DNA of 64,000 nucleotides from Dehalococcoidia bacterium. GTDB taxonomy: Bacteria > Chloroflexota > Dehalococcoidia > Lucifugimonadales > Lucifugimonadaceae. Location: positions 1 to 64,000 of the forward strand of contig JAJEAU010000004.1 of NCBI GenBank assembly GCA_022824185.1. The letters run 5' to 3'. Numbering within the stretch: the stretch's first letter is position 1; each line of letters starts with the position of its first letter. A program made the position numbers and the translations under genes. Below the pieces are notes generated by a model. That model was not told where the DNA came from and searched no databases. It saw only the letters and a list, made by a program, of their open reading frames with translations. This document shows positions 1-9,555 of the stretch, piece by piece.

Positions 1-260
1 GTCTATGGACGTGTCCCCTCTCCCGCTGGGCGGGAGAGGGCTAGGGTGAGGGTCGGGGCCGGGCGGTGCCAGATGGACGTTCTATACTTCCAACGCCATC
101 CCCAACCACATCTCCTCCCACCGATTCCTACGTGCCATGCATCGTCTACCGTCTAAGGACAAGTCCCCTCTCCCCCAAAACACCCGACAACCGCGGGAAA
201 GGGTTAGGGTGAGGGTCGGGGCCGGGCGGTGCCAGATGGACGTTCTCTACTCCCAACGCT
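1..260. repeat. Two tandem copies of a palindromic extragenic element
   Basis: Copy A begins at 1 and copy B at 151. Both start with gtctaNggac and then gtcccctctccc, and both carry an identical 41-nt right arm (43-83 and 206-246). In copy A the centre is a hairpin, ctctcccgc facing gcgggagag. In copy B the centre has been replaced by an unrelated C- and A-rich stretch, so the left stem no longer pairs. The 40-nt core of copy A (15-54) recurs in inverted orientation at 19969-20008. This fits a dispersed REP-like element. No gene is visible between 1 and 574; the remainder (260-375) is C-rich sequence in which I see nothing. Confidence 0.8.
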
Positions 261-375
261 AACCACCCCTCCTTCCCTCCAACCCCTCAACCCAAAACCA
301 ATCCCCCCTCCGACCACCACCCCATCCTTCGCATCTTTTCGGCATCCTTCCCATCCTAGTTCTTAGAATTTCCAT

Positions 376-404
376 TGACACGCCCCACATACTGGCATAT
401 ATTC
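376..404 (+). promoter_or_regulatory. Sigma-70-type promoter of the surface protein gene
   Basis: TTGACA (376-381) and TATATT (399-404) are separated by exactly 17 nt. This is the best consensus promoter in the window. It implies a 5' untranslated leader of about 160 nt before the GTG start at 575, which suits a highly expressed surface protein whose mRNA may be stabilised or regulated in the leader. Confidence 0.75.
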
Positions 405-574
405 GGTATCATATAGTTTTCAGGGCGTGCCTACGGGCCGTGGGTTCGTTGCGCGTCTTGAGAGTGCTATGGAAACATCCGGGCAAGACCACCTAAGTAT
501 CAGCGTGAACAACGCTGGTATCTGTGCGTCACTTATCGAACCGGTAGAGAGATAGATACAGGAGGACTGCAGCT

Positions 575-3500
575 GTGCAGCTTTCATCGAGAATCTTGAC
601 GGCTCTGGCCGTGCTGATCCTTGCCGTTGCGGTGGTGGCGGTGCGAGCCGGCTCGACCGGGACGGTAGATGCAGCTACCGGGACGATAAATGTGCTCAAC
701 GTTGGCACTTGCTACACCACCGATTCCGAAATCTTCACTGCAGGGGATTGTAAGGATGGAAAGGACGACGAGGACATCAATGATGATGGCGTTGACGACG
801 ACGTCTACAACGTAGCAGGCCGCAAGACGATCTCTGAGGTTGATAGCGTCTATGCCACCTACGCCGTAGATCCCAAGACCTCGGGCGACCAGGCACGTGC
901 GATCCTCAAGCACTCAGACCTCATCAAGATCAGCATTGAGGACAAGGGTAGAGACAAGAGGACGGGAGTAATCTACGCCGTTGGCGATACGCTCAACGAT
1001 ACGCAAGACTTGACTCCGGAACAGACCGCAGTGATCGCTGGCGTTGTCGGCGACGATGACGTGCAGGCCATTTACGCTCCGGACGACGCCGATGAAGCGA
1101 CGCCGCGGGTCGTGCGACTGACTAGTACCACCGCTTATTTTGACAGAGTCCAAGGTGGCACCGAAACTCTCGGTAATATCGGTACTTCCGGTGATGCCCA
1201 ATTCCGACTGCGCGCTGAAGGGAGCACTGAGCACCCGATGGCACCCCTCGACGATGGCGACGTGCACTGGTTCGGTACTGTGACGGAGGATGGTGGTTCC
1301 CCCACCGATTTGGTCAACTTGACCTACATCGGTTTGGACGAGGACTTGAGTTCAGGCACGCAGGACAGCGTCGCTCCATGGATGCGGGTTACCGCTTCAC
1401 TGCCATCGAATATCGATATCAATGTCCAGTACATCTACTACGAGACCAGCGAACGAGAAGTACTCATCGGTGGATTGAAGAGCACCGACGAAAGGTTGGA
1501 TGGAACTCGAGATGTAACTCCCGTATTTGCCGAGGACGAAACTTCTTTGGTAGTTCGCGTCAGCTCTGATGGCAACATCCTGAGCCAGAACCTGTGGCTT
1601 AAGGAGCAAGGTCGCTTCTCCGGTTTCTACGAGGGTTACGTCCGATTGACTGACCCGGACGGAAACGGTGCGAAACCGAATGACGACGGTAACCAAACAG
1701 ACGCAGGGATCGATCCGACTAACGAAGAGCATCGCCAAAACTGGGGTTTGCCTGTCGGTGATGCTAGTGGCCCGGGTATGGACGGCTACGCAGTCATCGG
1801 CACCGAGAGCGGCCCGGTCACAATTACGTACAAGAACTCCAACGGTGACAACCGCTCGATCTCGATCACGGTTGACAAGGATGCACCTTCAATTCAGGTC
1901 GACTCACCGGTCGACGATACGGCTAGCACGGACGACTCTCCCGAGTTGATCGGTACTTTCACCGACACTGGCGGGTCTGGTCTGCGTGAAGACTCCTTCA
2001 AGGTTTACGCCGACAACCGACCGTCACCGAAGGACGAGCGCCCGGTATGGAATCTAGGTGTTCTGGACCCAACTGCATCGAACAATGATCGCGGTCGTGT
2101 CTGCGTAGATGCCGTTGGCGGCGGAACTGATGGTGATGAATCTGATGGAATGTGTGACGACGCCAGTGCTTCTGCGGCGTCATTGCGTTCGCAGTACTTC
2201 GGCTACACCGCTGGTCCCGACGGGATGCCGACCTACGGCATCATCGGTAGCGATGAGGTTTACATCCCCACCGACGACATGAATGATGACGGCGAGGAAG
2301 ACTTCAAGGACGCCGATGCTGAGGAGTACGAAGACGGTGACACGATGGGCGAGTTCGACACCATCGTGCGTATCGACTTCCCGCCGGCGGAAGCGAACGA
2401 TGAGCGATACAACGACATCATCGACATCCAAGCCGTGGTGATGGACATCGCGGGTAACATCGGCTTCTCCGACGCCGATCCCAGCTCGCCGACGTTCATC
2501 CACGACTTTGGCACGGTATACAAGGACCGTGACGACAAAGGCACCGACATTGAACACAACGTCTTGGGTGTCTTCTCACGACACACCTACTACCTCGACG
2601 ATGTTGATCCGAAGTACGTAGCGGACATGTCGGCCACCGGCTTCTTCGTTGATGCCGACGGCGACGAGTCGAGGACCTCATCCGGTGTGATGGTCGTCTT
2701 CGATGGTCCGATCGACCCGGCTACGGTTGGTATCGGAACCTTCACCGTCGAACTCGATGGCGGCACCGATGCAACAGTCATCGACGCCGCGGTTGACAAG
2801 GAGAAGGTCTACCTCCTGCTCGAAGAAGAGTTGGCGCCAGACGCCACGCCGAGTGTCGACTTGGCATCCGGTCAGTCGATTGCCGACCTCGCCGGTAACG
2901 AGTCGACGCCTCGACGCCTCGACGGCATTGAGTTGAGTGACGGCATTCTGCCGACCTTCACGGTGACGCTCAGCGGCGGCTCTGGCCTCAACGACGACAT
3001 CGACGGCGAAGGTCCGTCCGAATTGACGAGGTCGCAGATGAAGATCTCGATCTCCGCCAACGAGGCGATACAAGGTGCACCGCAGTTCGTGGTTGTCTGT
3101 GACAACCTCTACTGGGGCAACGACCGTGACGGGACCGGCACTGCTAAGTTCGCGTCCAACCGCACCGGTGCGTTCACCAGCGGCGAGATCAGCGATGCTG
3201 CGCCGAACGCTGGCACGCACAACACGGCACCCAATCCGGGTGATGACGACATCAGGACGATGTGTCCTGACCACACGGATGACCCTGTCACTACCGACGA
3301 TACTGCGAAGTACTTCGACGTGGCTGCAACCAACGCGCACCGGCGCGCTGGCAACAATTGGGAATACGACTGGTCCGCTCTCACAGGCGACCAGGCTGTC
3401 GAAGACGGCACGTTGACCGTAATCGTATGGGGCCGCGACCGCAGCGCCTACAAGCGAGGCGAAGACCGAGTTCTCAACTACTCGGCGTCACACGTCGACT

Positions 3501-4390
3501 TCGACTACGACACCGAAATTGAGGCAGCTTGGGATACCGAAGACGGTCTCGTTCCTGACGAAGGCGAAGACGTATTCGAGGTTCGACCGTTCGTCTTGCT
3601 CGATTTCGAGGATGAGGACACCACGGTTAACGTCACCCTCTTTGAGGTCGATGGCGAAGACCACACGGCTGACCTCCAGATCCTCGAAGGCAACGAGTTC
3701 GTATGGTGGCCCGAGCCTCTGGCATACGGCACCTACACCGTCTACGTCGAAGCTAACGACGCCGCCAACAACAAGGATGACCACGAATACAACTTCACGG
3801 TTAAAGAGCGCGCTCCGTTCGTCCTCGACCTGCTGGCTGGTTGGAACTCGATTTCCTTCCCCGCCAACCCGGTCGACCGAGCACTGCACGCAGTCTTCAC
3901 CGAGTCGGACATCGACCAAGTCATTGGTTGGGACGCGACCGAGACTGTGAGCCCGTGGCGCATGGCCACCCGTGTTGACGGCATATGGACGACCAGCGAT
4001 GACGTGGCAACGCTCAACGACGTTGAGGCACGCTACGGATACTGGGTCCACTCGCAAGGCTTCATCACGCAGGCCGTGGCATTGGCTGGCAAGGGCGACC
4101 GTGCAACTGACGGTCAACCGAACCCGGCTGACATCCCGACCGATGAGGGCTGGAACTTCGTGGGCGTCGTAGACGTTGACGGCGACCAGACCCAGGACGA
4201 CGCTGGCGAGACCCTGCGCAACAGCAACAACGACCCGATCACGGCTGCCGAGTACCTCGGCAACTACACCCGGGCCTACACGTGGGACCACATCAACAAT
4301 ACGTGGGATGTCCTCAAGAAAGACGAAGGCATCGTTATTGGCACCGGCATCTGGGTCTACTACACCTCAGGCCACGACATCGCCCCATAA
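575..4390 (+). CDS. Large acidic secreted surface protein (S-layer-like)
   Basis: The product has 1271 residues and starts at GTG 575, with GGAGG at 561-565. Residues 1-25 form a signal peptide (hydrophobic core LTALAVLILAVAVVAV). The mature protein is very rich in Asp and Glu, with many DxDxD-like stretches typical of calcium-binding extracellular proteins. The segment DAPSIQVDSPVDD resembles bacterial Ig-like repeats, and VVFDGPIDPATVG resembles the Ig-like domain found in S-layer proteins. The last ~185 residues (from LLAGWNSISFP, about 1085) form a Trp-rich module of a kind seen at the C-terminus of other large Chloroflexota surface proteins. There is no sortase motif or C-terminal membrane helix. 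Its own strong promoter and terminator flank it. S-layer or adhesin function is inferred from composition; no enzymatic motif is seen. Confidence 0.7.
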   Translation: MQLSSRILTALAVLILAVAVVAVRAGSTGTVDAATGTINVLNVGTCYTTDSEIFTAGDCKDGKDDEDINDDGVDDDVYNVAGRKTISEVDSVYATYAVDPKTSGDQARAILKHSDLIKISIEDKGRDKRTGVIYAVGDTLNDTQDLTPEQTAVIAGVVGDDDVQAIYAPDDADEATPRVVRLTSTTAYFDRVQGGTETLGNIGTSGDAQFRLRAEGSTEHPMAPLDDGDVHWFGTVTEDGGSPTDLVNLTYIGLDEDLSSGTQDSVAPWMRVTASLPSNIDINVQYIYYETSEREVLIGGLKSTDERLDGTRDVTPVFAEDETSLVVRVSSDGNILSQNLWLKEQGRFSGFYEGYVRLTDPDGNGAKPNDDGNQTDAGIDPTNEEHRQNWGLPVGDASGPGMDGYAVIGTESGPVTITYKNSNGDNRSISITVDKDAPSIQVDSPVDDTASTDDSPELIGTFTDTGGSGLREDSFKVYADNRPSPKDERPVWNLGVLDPTASNNDRGRVCVDAVGGGTDGDESDGMCDDASASAASLRSQYFGYTAGPDGMPTYGIIGSDEVYIPTDDMNDDGEEDFKDADAEEYEDGDTMGEFDTIVRIDFPPAEANDERYNDIIDIQAVVMDIAGNIGFSDADPSSPTFIHDFGTVYKDRDDKGTDIEHNVLGVFSRHTYYLDDVDPKYVADMSATGFFVDADGDESRTSSGVMVVFDGPIDPATVGIGTFTVELDGGTDATVIDAAVDKEKVYLLLEEELAPDATPSVDLASGQSIADLAGNESTPRRLDGIELSDGILPTFTVTLSGGSGLNDDIDGEGPSELTRSQMKISISANEAIQGAPQFVVVCDNLYWGNDRDGTGTAKFASNRTGAFTSGEISDAAPNAGTHNTAPNPGDDDIRTMCPDHTDDPVTTDDTAKYFDVAATNAHRRAGNNWEYDWSALTGDQAVEDGTLTVIVWGRDRSAYKRGEDRVLNYSASHVDFDYDTEIEAAWDTEDGLVPDEGEDVFEVRPFVLLDFEDEDTTVNVTLFEVDGEDHTADLQILEGNEFVWWPEPLAYGTYTVYVEANDAANNKDDHEYNFTVKERAPFVLDLLAGWNSISFPANPVDRALHAVFTESDIDQVIGWDATETVSPWRMATRVDGIWTTSDDVATLNDVEARYGYWVHSQGFITQAVALAGKGDRATDGQPNPADIPTDEGWNFVGVVDVDGDQTQDDAGETLRNSNNDPITAAEYLGNYTRAYTWDHINNTWDVLKKDEGIVIGTGIWVYYTSGHDIAP

Positions 4391-4440
4391 GGGTTTTGTC
4401 CAAAGCCTTCGGGTGTAAGACAGCTAAGAGCTGAATGAGA

Positions 4441-4474
4441 CGCCCCTCGGAGAAATCCGAGGGGCGCTTTGATT
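4441..4474 (+). terminator. Rho-independent terminator after the surface protein gene
   Basis: A perfect 10-bp stem (CGCCCCTCGG 4441-4450 with CCGAGGGGCG 4457-4466) has the 6-nt loop agaaat and is followed by ctttgatt. It lies 50 nt after the stop at 4390 and isolates the surface protein gene from prfB. Confidence 0.85.
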
Positions 4475-4493
4475 CATATACTTGAATCCTGTT

Positions 4494-5595
4494 ATGGATC
4501 CCCAACTCCGAACGAATGCCTCAAGTCTTCGCGACCGCATTTCGCAGATCGTGAGGCATCTTTGACCTTCCCGAAAAACGCACCCAAATAATCAAGTTGG
4601 AAACGCAAGCTTCCGACCCGGGGTTCTGGTCCGATCACAAAAAAGCCCAAACCCACATGCAGTTCCTGACGTCGCTCAAATACGACGTGACCACTTGGGA
4701 AGCCCTCGAGCAGCGGTCTGAAGACCTCATCGATCTGATCGAACTGGCCGACGCCGAAAAAGACGAAGGGATGTTGACGCAGCTATCCATCGATGCCGAC
4801 GCTCTTCACAATGATCTGGCTGCCCAAGAGTTCCGCTTGCAGCTCAATGGTGAACATGACAACCGCTCAGCAATTGTCTCGGTGAAACAAGGTGCCGGCG
4901 GAGTTGATGCGCAGGACTGGTCTGAGATGCTACTGCGGATGTATCTTCGCTGGGGCGAGCAATCTGGATACGACGCTGAACTCCTCGACTTTACGCCAGG
5001 GGAGGAGGCCGGTATCAAGTCGGCGGCATTACGAGTAGCGGGAGATCATCCTTACGGATACCTCAAGTCCGAACGTGGCGTGCATCGCCTCGTGCGTCTA
5101 TCTCCCTTTGATTCTGGGCATCGCCGTCATACGAGCTTTGCTTTGGTCGAGGTGTACCCAGAACCCGATGACGCTGATGACGTAGAGATTGATCCGTCGG
5201 AGGTTCGGATGGAGGCGTTCCGTGCGAGCGGACATGGCGGTCAGAGCGTCCAAAAAAACTCCACCGCTGTGCGTTTGACCCATGAGCCCACTGGGATCGT
5301 AGTCTCGGTGCAGAATGAACGCTCGCAGGCGCAGAACCGGCAAGTGGCGATGAAGATACTCCACGCTCGGATCACTGATCTGGAAAACCAAAAACGGGCT
5401 GCTGAACAGGCCAAACTCAAAGGTGATCATGTATCGGCGGAGTTCGGGCGTCAGGTGAGGAGCTACGTCCTTCACCCGTATCAGATGGTGAAGGATCACC
5501 GCACCGATTACGAGGTTTCGGATGCGCGCGGAGTGCTGGAAGGGGACTTGGATGGGTTCTTGAAGGCGTATCTTCAATCCTCGATGGCGAATTGA
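4494..5595 (+). CDS. prfB: Peptide chain release factor 2, expressed by programmed +1 frameshift
   Basis: RF2 releases the finished peptide at UGA and UAA stops. The gene is in two frames. A 23-codon leader starts at ATG 4494 (MDPQLRTNAS...IVRHL) and meets TGA at 4563-4565. After a +1 slip on CTT the reading resumes as GAC at 4564 and runs to 5595. The fused protein is about 366 residues, the normal RF2 length. The junction RHL-D matches the RGYL-D junction of E. coli RF2. The main frame carries the SPF stop-recognition motif (LSPFDSGHRR) and the GGQ catalytic motif (SGHGGQSVQKN). Taken alone, the downstream frame would give a 332-residue protein with its N-terminus missing. Confidence 0.93.
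4553..4566 (+). promoter_or_regulatory. prfB frameshift site: SD-like GAGG, CTT slip codon, UGA
   Basis: The sequence GAGG-CAT-CTT-TGA-C reproduces the known prfB recoding signal. The purine-rich GAGG sits 3 nt before the CTT slip codon, as AGGGGG does in E. coli, and the poorly terminated UGAC follows. When RF2 is scarce the ribosome pauses at UGA and slips +1, making more RF2. Confidence 0.9.
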
Positions 5596-5735
5596 TGATT
5601 GGTAAATCCGAGAATCAAAAGACAATTGAATTGAGGCCTTGGTGCGCCGTGATTGGTACGCAATCCAAACGCAGGGGATAATTCGTAATAAATATCAGGC
5701 GCGCCAAAAAACGCAGTGATAGCTGGAGATTGCAG

Positions 5736-7484
5736 ATGAAGACAGGACGTTACATAGGGATTTCGCTGTTCGCCGCGTTTTCCCTTTTTGTAGTGGCGTG
5801 TACGAGCGAAGAGCCGCCTACGCCTATACCCACACCTGAGCCGACGGCGACACAGGTTCCCACGGTGGTTTCGACGCCTCCGCCTTCGCGGGCAGAGCGG
5901 CCGACGCCGACGACGAGTCAAGCACAGGTGGCACCTGAATTGCTTCAGACTCCCGAACGGGTCGGCGATGAAAGGCCGACCGGCGGTGTGTTCCGAAGGC
6001 TCTGGGCCGATCCTCCGACGCTCGATCCGGCGCTTGTGACCGATGGGACTTCGTATGACATCGTGATTGAGCTGTTCAGCGGTTTGGTCAAGTTGACCGG
6101 CGATGCCAACGAGCCGATTGTCAGCGATTTGGCGGAAAGTTACACCGTCAGCAACGAAGGAAAGACTTACACGTTCAAACTTCGTGATGACCTCAAGTTC
6201 AACGACGGGTCGCCGGTAACAGCCACCGATTTCAAGTGGTCTTGGGAGAGGGCTGCTACGCCCGCGACAGAATCGCCGATCGTGGATGAGTTCCTGGGCG
6301 ACATCGTGGGTATGCAAGCGATCATCGACGGCGAAGCGGCGACGGCTGATGGTATCGAGGTGATCGATGACTTCACGTTACGTGTGACGATCGATGCTCC
6401 GAAGCCTTATTTCATCGCTAAGTTGACGTATCCAATAGCGTTCGTCGTGAACCGAGAGAATGTGATCTCGGGAGGTGAAAACTGGACCGACGAACCCGTC
6501 GGGACGGGTCCATTCATTCTGAAGAGCTACAGTATCGGCGAGCGAATGGTGTTGTCGAAGAACCCGCACTATTGGGGCGACCCCGCCTATCTTGACGAGG
6601 TCCAACTCCTTCTTGCGGGAGGTTCAGCGATGGCGATGTATGAGAATGACGAGATCGACATCACCGGAATCGGTCTCGCCGACTTGGAACGCGTCACGGA
6701 TCCGAATGAAGAGATATCGAAAGATGTCGTTGAGGTTCCGCCGTCGTTCAGAACGAGTTACATCGGCTTCAACGTTGAGGAACCGCCATTCGATGACGTG
6801 CATTTCCGCCGTGCGCTCAACTTCGCGGTAGACAAAACGCTTGTCGCGAATGCCGTCTTCTCCGACCTCGTAAAACCTGCGACTGGTCCCATCCCGCCTG
6901 GTTTCGTTGGCTACAACCCTGATCTCGAGGGGCTGGTGTTCGACGAGGAAAAGGCGAGGGAAGAGCTGGCGATGTCTAGGTATGCCGATGAAGACGCTCG
7001 TCCTCGCATCGTGATCACACTGCCCGGGACGGGTGGATCGCCGAGTTTGACGACCGAGGTTGTTGCGGACATGTGGCGTCGGACGTTGGGCGTGGATGTA
7101 GAAATCCAACAAGTCGAGTGGGCGACGTTCCTGCAAGACTTGCACCGCAATCGTTTGCAGGCGTTCTCGTTGGCGTGGCAGGCAGACTACCCGGACCCCC
7201 ACACCTTCGTCGACGTGCTGTTCCGGACCGGAAGTTCGATCAACAACACGAACTACTCGAATCCTGAGGTTGACGCCTTGCTGGAGCAGGCCAACGTCGA
7301 GGCGGACCCTGTGCGACGCATCGAGCTGTATCAAGAAGCCGAGGCGATGATCGTGGAGGACGCCGCTTGGTTGCCGCTGTGGTGGGGTGTAGAGGGCAAG
7401 GTGTTAGTGAAACAGCGAGTCGAGGGAATGACCTTCCCGCCATTGTCTGTGCCGATCTATCAACACGTCTGGATAGACGGTTGA
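5736..7484 (+). CDS. Peptide/nickel ABC transporter substrate-binding lipoprotein (family 5), copy 1
   Basis: This is an extracytoplasmic solute-binding protein of the DppA/OppA type, about 582 residues. I chose ATG 5736 over the in-frame TTG at 5730 because GGAG lies 7 nt upstream. The lipobox FVVAC is near residue 23 and is followed by a ~55-residue Pro/Thr linker (TPIPTPEPTATQVPT). The binding domain starts at about residue 85 (GGVFRRLWADPPTLDPAL) and includes family-5 signatures such as DLAESYTVSNEGKTYTF and the C-terminal WLPLWWG. It is followed by a close paralogue and by two permease genes. No transport ATPase gene is adjacent, so a shared ATPase from elsewhere is assumed. Confidence 0.88.
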   Translation: MKTGRYIGISLFAAFSLFVVACTSEEPPTPIPTPEPTATQVPTVVSTPPPSRAERPTPTTSQAQVAPELLQTPERVGDERPTGGVFRRLWADPPTLDPALVTDGTSYDIVIELFSGLVKLTGDANEPIVSDLAESYTVSNEGKTYTFKLRDDLKFNDGSPVTATDFKWSWERAATPATESPIVDEFLGDIVGMQAIIDGEAATADGIEVIDDFTLRVTIDAPKPYFIAKLTYPIAFVVNRENVISGGENWTDEPVGTGPFILKSYSIGERMVLSKNPHYWGDPAYLDEVQLLLAGGSAMAMYENDEIDITGIGLADLERVTDPNEEISKDVVEVPPSFRTSYIGFNVEEPPFDDVHFRRALNFAVDKTLVANAVFSDLVKPATGPIPPGFVGYNPDLEGLVFDEEKAREELAMSRYADEDARPRIVITLPGTGGSPSLTTEVVADMWRRTLGVDVEIQQVEWATFLQDLHRNRLQAFSLAWQADYPDPHTFVDVLFRTGSSINNTNYSNPEVDALLEQANVEADPVRRIELYQEAEAMIVEDAAWLPLWWGVEGKVLVKQRVEGMTFPPLSVPIYQHVWIDG

Positions 7485-7510
7485 ACCCCGCGGGCTTGAG
7501 TCCGCGAAGA

Positions 7511-7547
7511 GTTGGCTAGGTGGGCGCGCTGGTAACGCCTAGCCAAC
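7511..7547. repeat. 10-bp inverted repeat between the two binding-protein genes
   Basis: GTTGGCTAGG (7511-7520) faces CCTAGCCAAC (7538-7547) across a 17-nt loop. No T-run follows, so it is not a standard terminator. It could attenuate transcription or protect the upstream mRNA end, letting the first binding protein be made in excess; that role is inference. Confidence 0.5.
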
Positions 7548-7645
7548 ATTGATATCGATCCGTATTTCCCATTTTGGTGCACGGTTTTGATGCCGTGTGT
7601 CTCGTGGGGATACACAAAACCGAAAAAGAGAGAGTGAACAGAGCG

Positions 7646-9475
7646 ATGAAATTCGTCCCCAAGTTGTTGATTGCCGGAGCAGTTCTCGCCACGATGTTGG
7701 TTTTCGCGTGCGCTTCAGAAGAACCGACAGCAACTCCGGTGCCACCTACAGCGACGACGGTTCCCCAACCGCCAACGGCGACGCCGGTACCGCCCGAACC
7801 GACACCGGCGCCGAATTTGAGCGTTGCTCCTACCGCGACGGCGATAGCCGAAGCTACCGCGGAAGCTGTAGCTGCCGAAGAGACTGCGACTGCGGTAATG
7901 GAAGAGGCCGAGGTTGTAACTGAGAGAGTTGTCGACGACCCAGAATTTGACGCGCGGCGTGGTGGCGTATTCAGGATGTTGGGCTCAGATCCAACGACGC
8001 TGGATCCTGCGTTGACAACAGACAGCACGTCGTACGACTATGTGCTCAAGATTTTCGGCGGGTTGATGCGATTGACCGATGATCCGAGCAATCCGATCGT
8101 GCCCGATTTGGCGGAGAGTTTCACCGTTAGCCAGGAAGGCACCGTTTACCGTTTCAAGCTCCGAGACGATCTCGTTTTCAGCGATGGCTCCCCAGTCACG
8201 GCGTTTGACTTCAAATGGTCATGGGAACGGGCGGCAGCGCCGGATACCGGTTCGACAGTGGTGAAGGAGTTTCTGGGCGACATCGTTGGGATCAATGACG
8301 TGATTGAAGGCAACGCGACTTCAGCAGAAGGAATCACCGTAATCGATGAGACTACGCTCGAGGTGCAGATCGATGGTCCGAAGCCCTATTTCATCGCCAA
8401 ACTGACGTACCCAGTCACGTTCGTCGTTAACCAAGACAACATCGAAGCCGGTGGTGAGACTTGGACGGATGACCCTGTTGGCACTGGACCATTCATCTTG
8501 AAGGACTACGAGATCGGTGTCAGCCTGGTGCTGGCGCGCAACGACAACTTCTGGGACAGGCCACCGTTCCTTGACGAGGTGCATTTCAATCTAGCCGGTG
8601 GTTCGTCGATGGCGATGTACGAGAACGATGAGATCCACGTATCAGGGATCCCGTTTGCGGCGTACGAACGAGTCACCGACCCGAACGAACCGCTTTACCA
8701 AGACGTGGTCGACGTCCCGGCGGAGTTCTTTACGTCGTACATCGGATTTAACGTCAAAATGGCGCCGTTCGACGACGCGCATTTCCGGCGCGCCCTCAAC
8801 TACGCAGTCGACAAGGAGTTGATTGCCGAAGCGGTCTTGAATAACCGGGCCAGGCCTGCATACGGTCCAATTCCACCCGGTTTCATCGGGTTCAATCCCG
8901 ATCTCGAAGGACTGCGATTCGACTTGGAGAAAGCTGAGGAAGAACTCGCAATGTCTGAATACGCCGATCCCGATTCTCGACCGAGGATTGTGTTGACCAC
9001 ATCGGGCACCGGCGGGTCTCCGCCGGTTTGGCTCCAAGCCATCGCAGACATGTGGGATCGATACCTCGGGGTGACGATCGAGTTCCAAGAAGTTGAGTGG
9101 GCAACGTTCCTGCAGGAAGTTGACAACTATCGGTTGCAGGTGTTCTCGTTGGCATGGAGTCCTGACTACCCTGACCCGCACACTTTCGTCGATGTGCTTT
9201 TCAGGAGTGATAGTCAGATCAACTCGACACAATACTCGAACGCTGAGGTTGACGCCCTGCTGGATTCAGCGACCACGGAACCCGATCCAGCGCGACGGGT
9301 TCAGCTTTACCAAGAAGCGGAGCAGATCATCGTCAATGAGGCTGCTTGGTTGCCGTTATGGTGGGGATCGGAAGGTAAGATCCTGGTGAAACAGAGCGTG
9401 AACGGATTCGCGTTATCGCCGCTGGGAAGCTTTACCCTTAGGGACGTTTGGTTGGAAAAAGAGATCGATTTCTAA
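7646..9475 (+). CDS. Peptide/nickel ABC transporter substrate-binding lipoprotein (family 5), copy 2
   Basis: The product has about 609 residues from ATG 7646. The reading frame extends upstream to 7574, but the signal sequence (KLLIAGAVLATMLVFACAS, lipobox VFAC) begins at 7646. A long Pro/Thr/Ala linker (PTATPVPPTATTVPQPP) is followed by a binding domain nearly parallel to copy 1: GGVFRMLGSDPTTLDPAL, SFTVSQEGTVYRF, EVEWATFLQ, WLPLWWG. The two copies must stem from a fairly recent tandem duplication, with the signal and linker regions now divergent. Retention of both suggests different peptide specificities feeding the same DppB/DppC channel. Confidence 0.88.
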   Translation: MKFVPKLLIAGAVLATMLVFACASEEPTATPVPPTATTVPQPPTATPVPPEPTPAPNLSVAPTATAIAEATAEAVAAEETATAVMEEAEVVTERVVDDPEFDARRGGVFRMLGSDPTTLDPALTTDSTSYDYVLKIFGGLMRLTDDPSNPIVPDLAESFTVSQEGTVYRFKLRDDLVFSDGSPVTAFDFKWSWERAAAPDTGSTVVKEFLGDIVGINDVIEGNATSAEGITVIDETTLEVQIDGPKPYFIAKLTYPVTFVVNQDNIEAGGETWTDDPVGTGPFILKDYEIGVSLVLARNDNFWDRPPFLDEVHFNLAGGSSMAMYENDEIHVSGIPFAAYERVTDPNEPLYQDVVDVPAEFFTSYIGFNVKMAPFDDAHFRRALNYAVDKELIAEAVLNNRARPAYGPIPPGFIGFNPDLEGLRFDLEKAEEELAMSEYADPDSRPRIVLTTSGTGGSPPVWLQAIADMWDRYLGVTIEFQEVEWATFLQEVDNYRLQVFSLAWSPDYPDPHTFVDVLFRSDSQINSTQYSNAEVDALLDSATTEPDPARRVQLYQEAEQIIVNEAAWLPLWWGSEGKILVKQSVNGFALSPLGSFTLRDVWLEKEIDF

Positions 9476-9555
9476 CCGAAATCTAAACCAACGCGAACGG
9501 GCGTCCAAAGCCCTTGTTGAGAGAACCAAGGCTCGATGCTAGCATTTGAAGCGCG

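Noticed and set aside
1-260. CRISPR array
   Set aside because: Only two copies with a centre swap and no regular spacers; no cas genes in the window.
2678-3340. Minus-strand frames opposite the surface protein
   Set aside because: They are mirror frames of Asp-rich coding sequence (GAC read as GTC), with no start signals.
4597-5595. RF2 as a 332-residue protein from TTG 4597
   Set aside because: The leader frame and the CTT-TGA-C slip site upstream match the conserved prfB frameshift.
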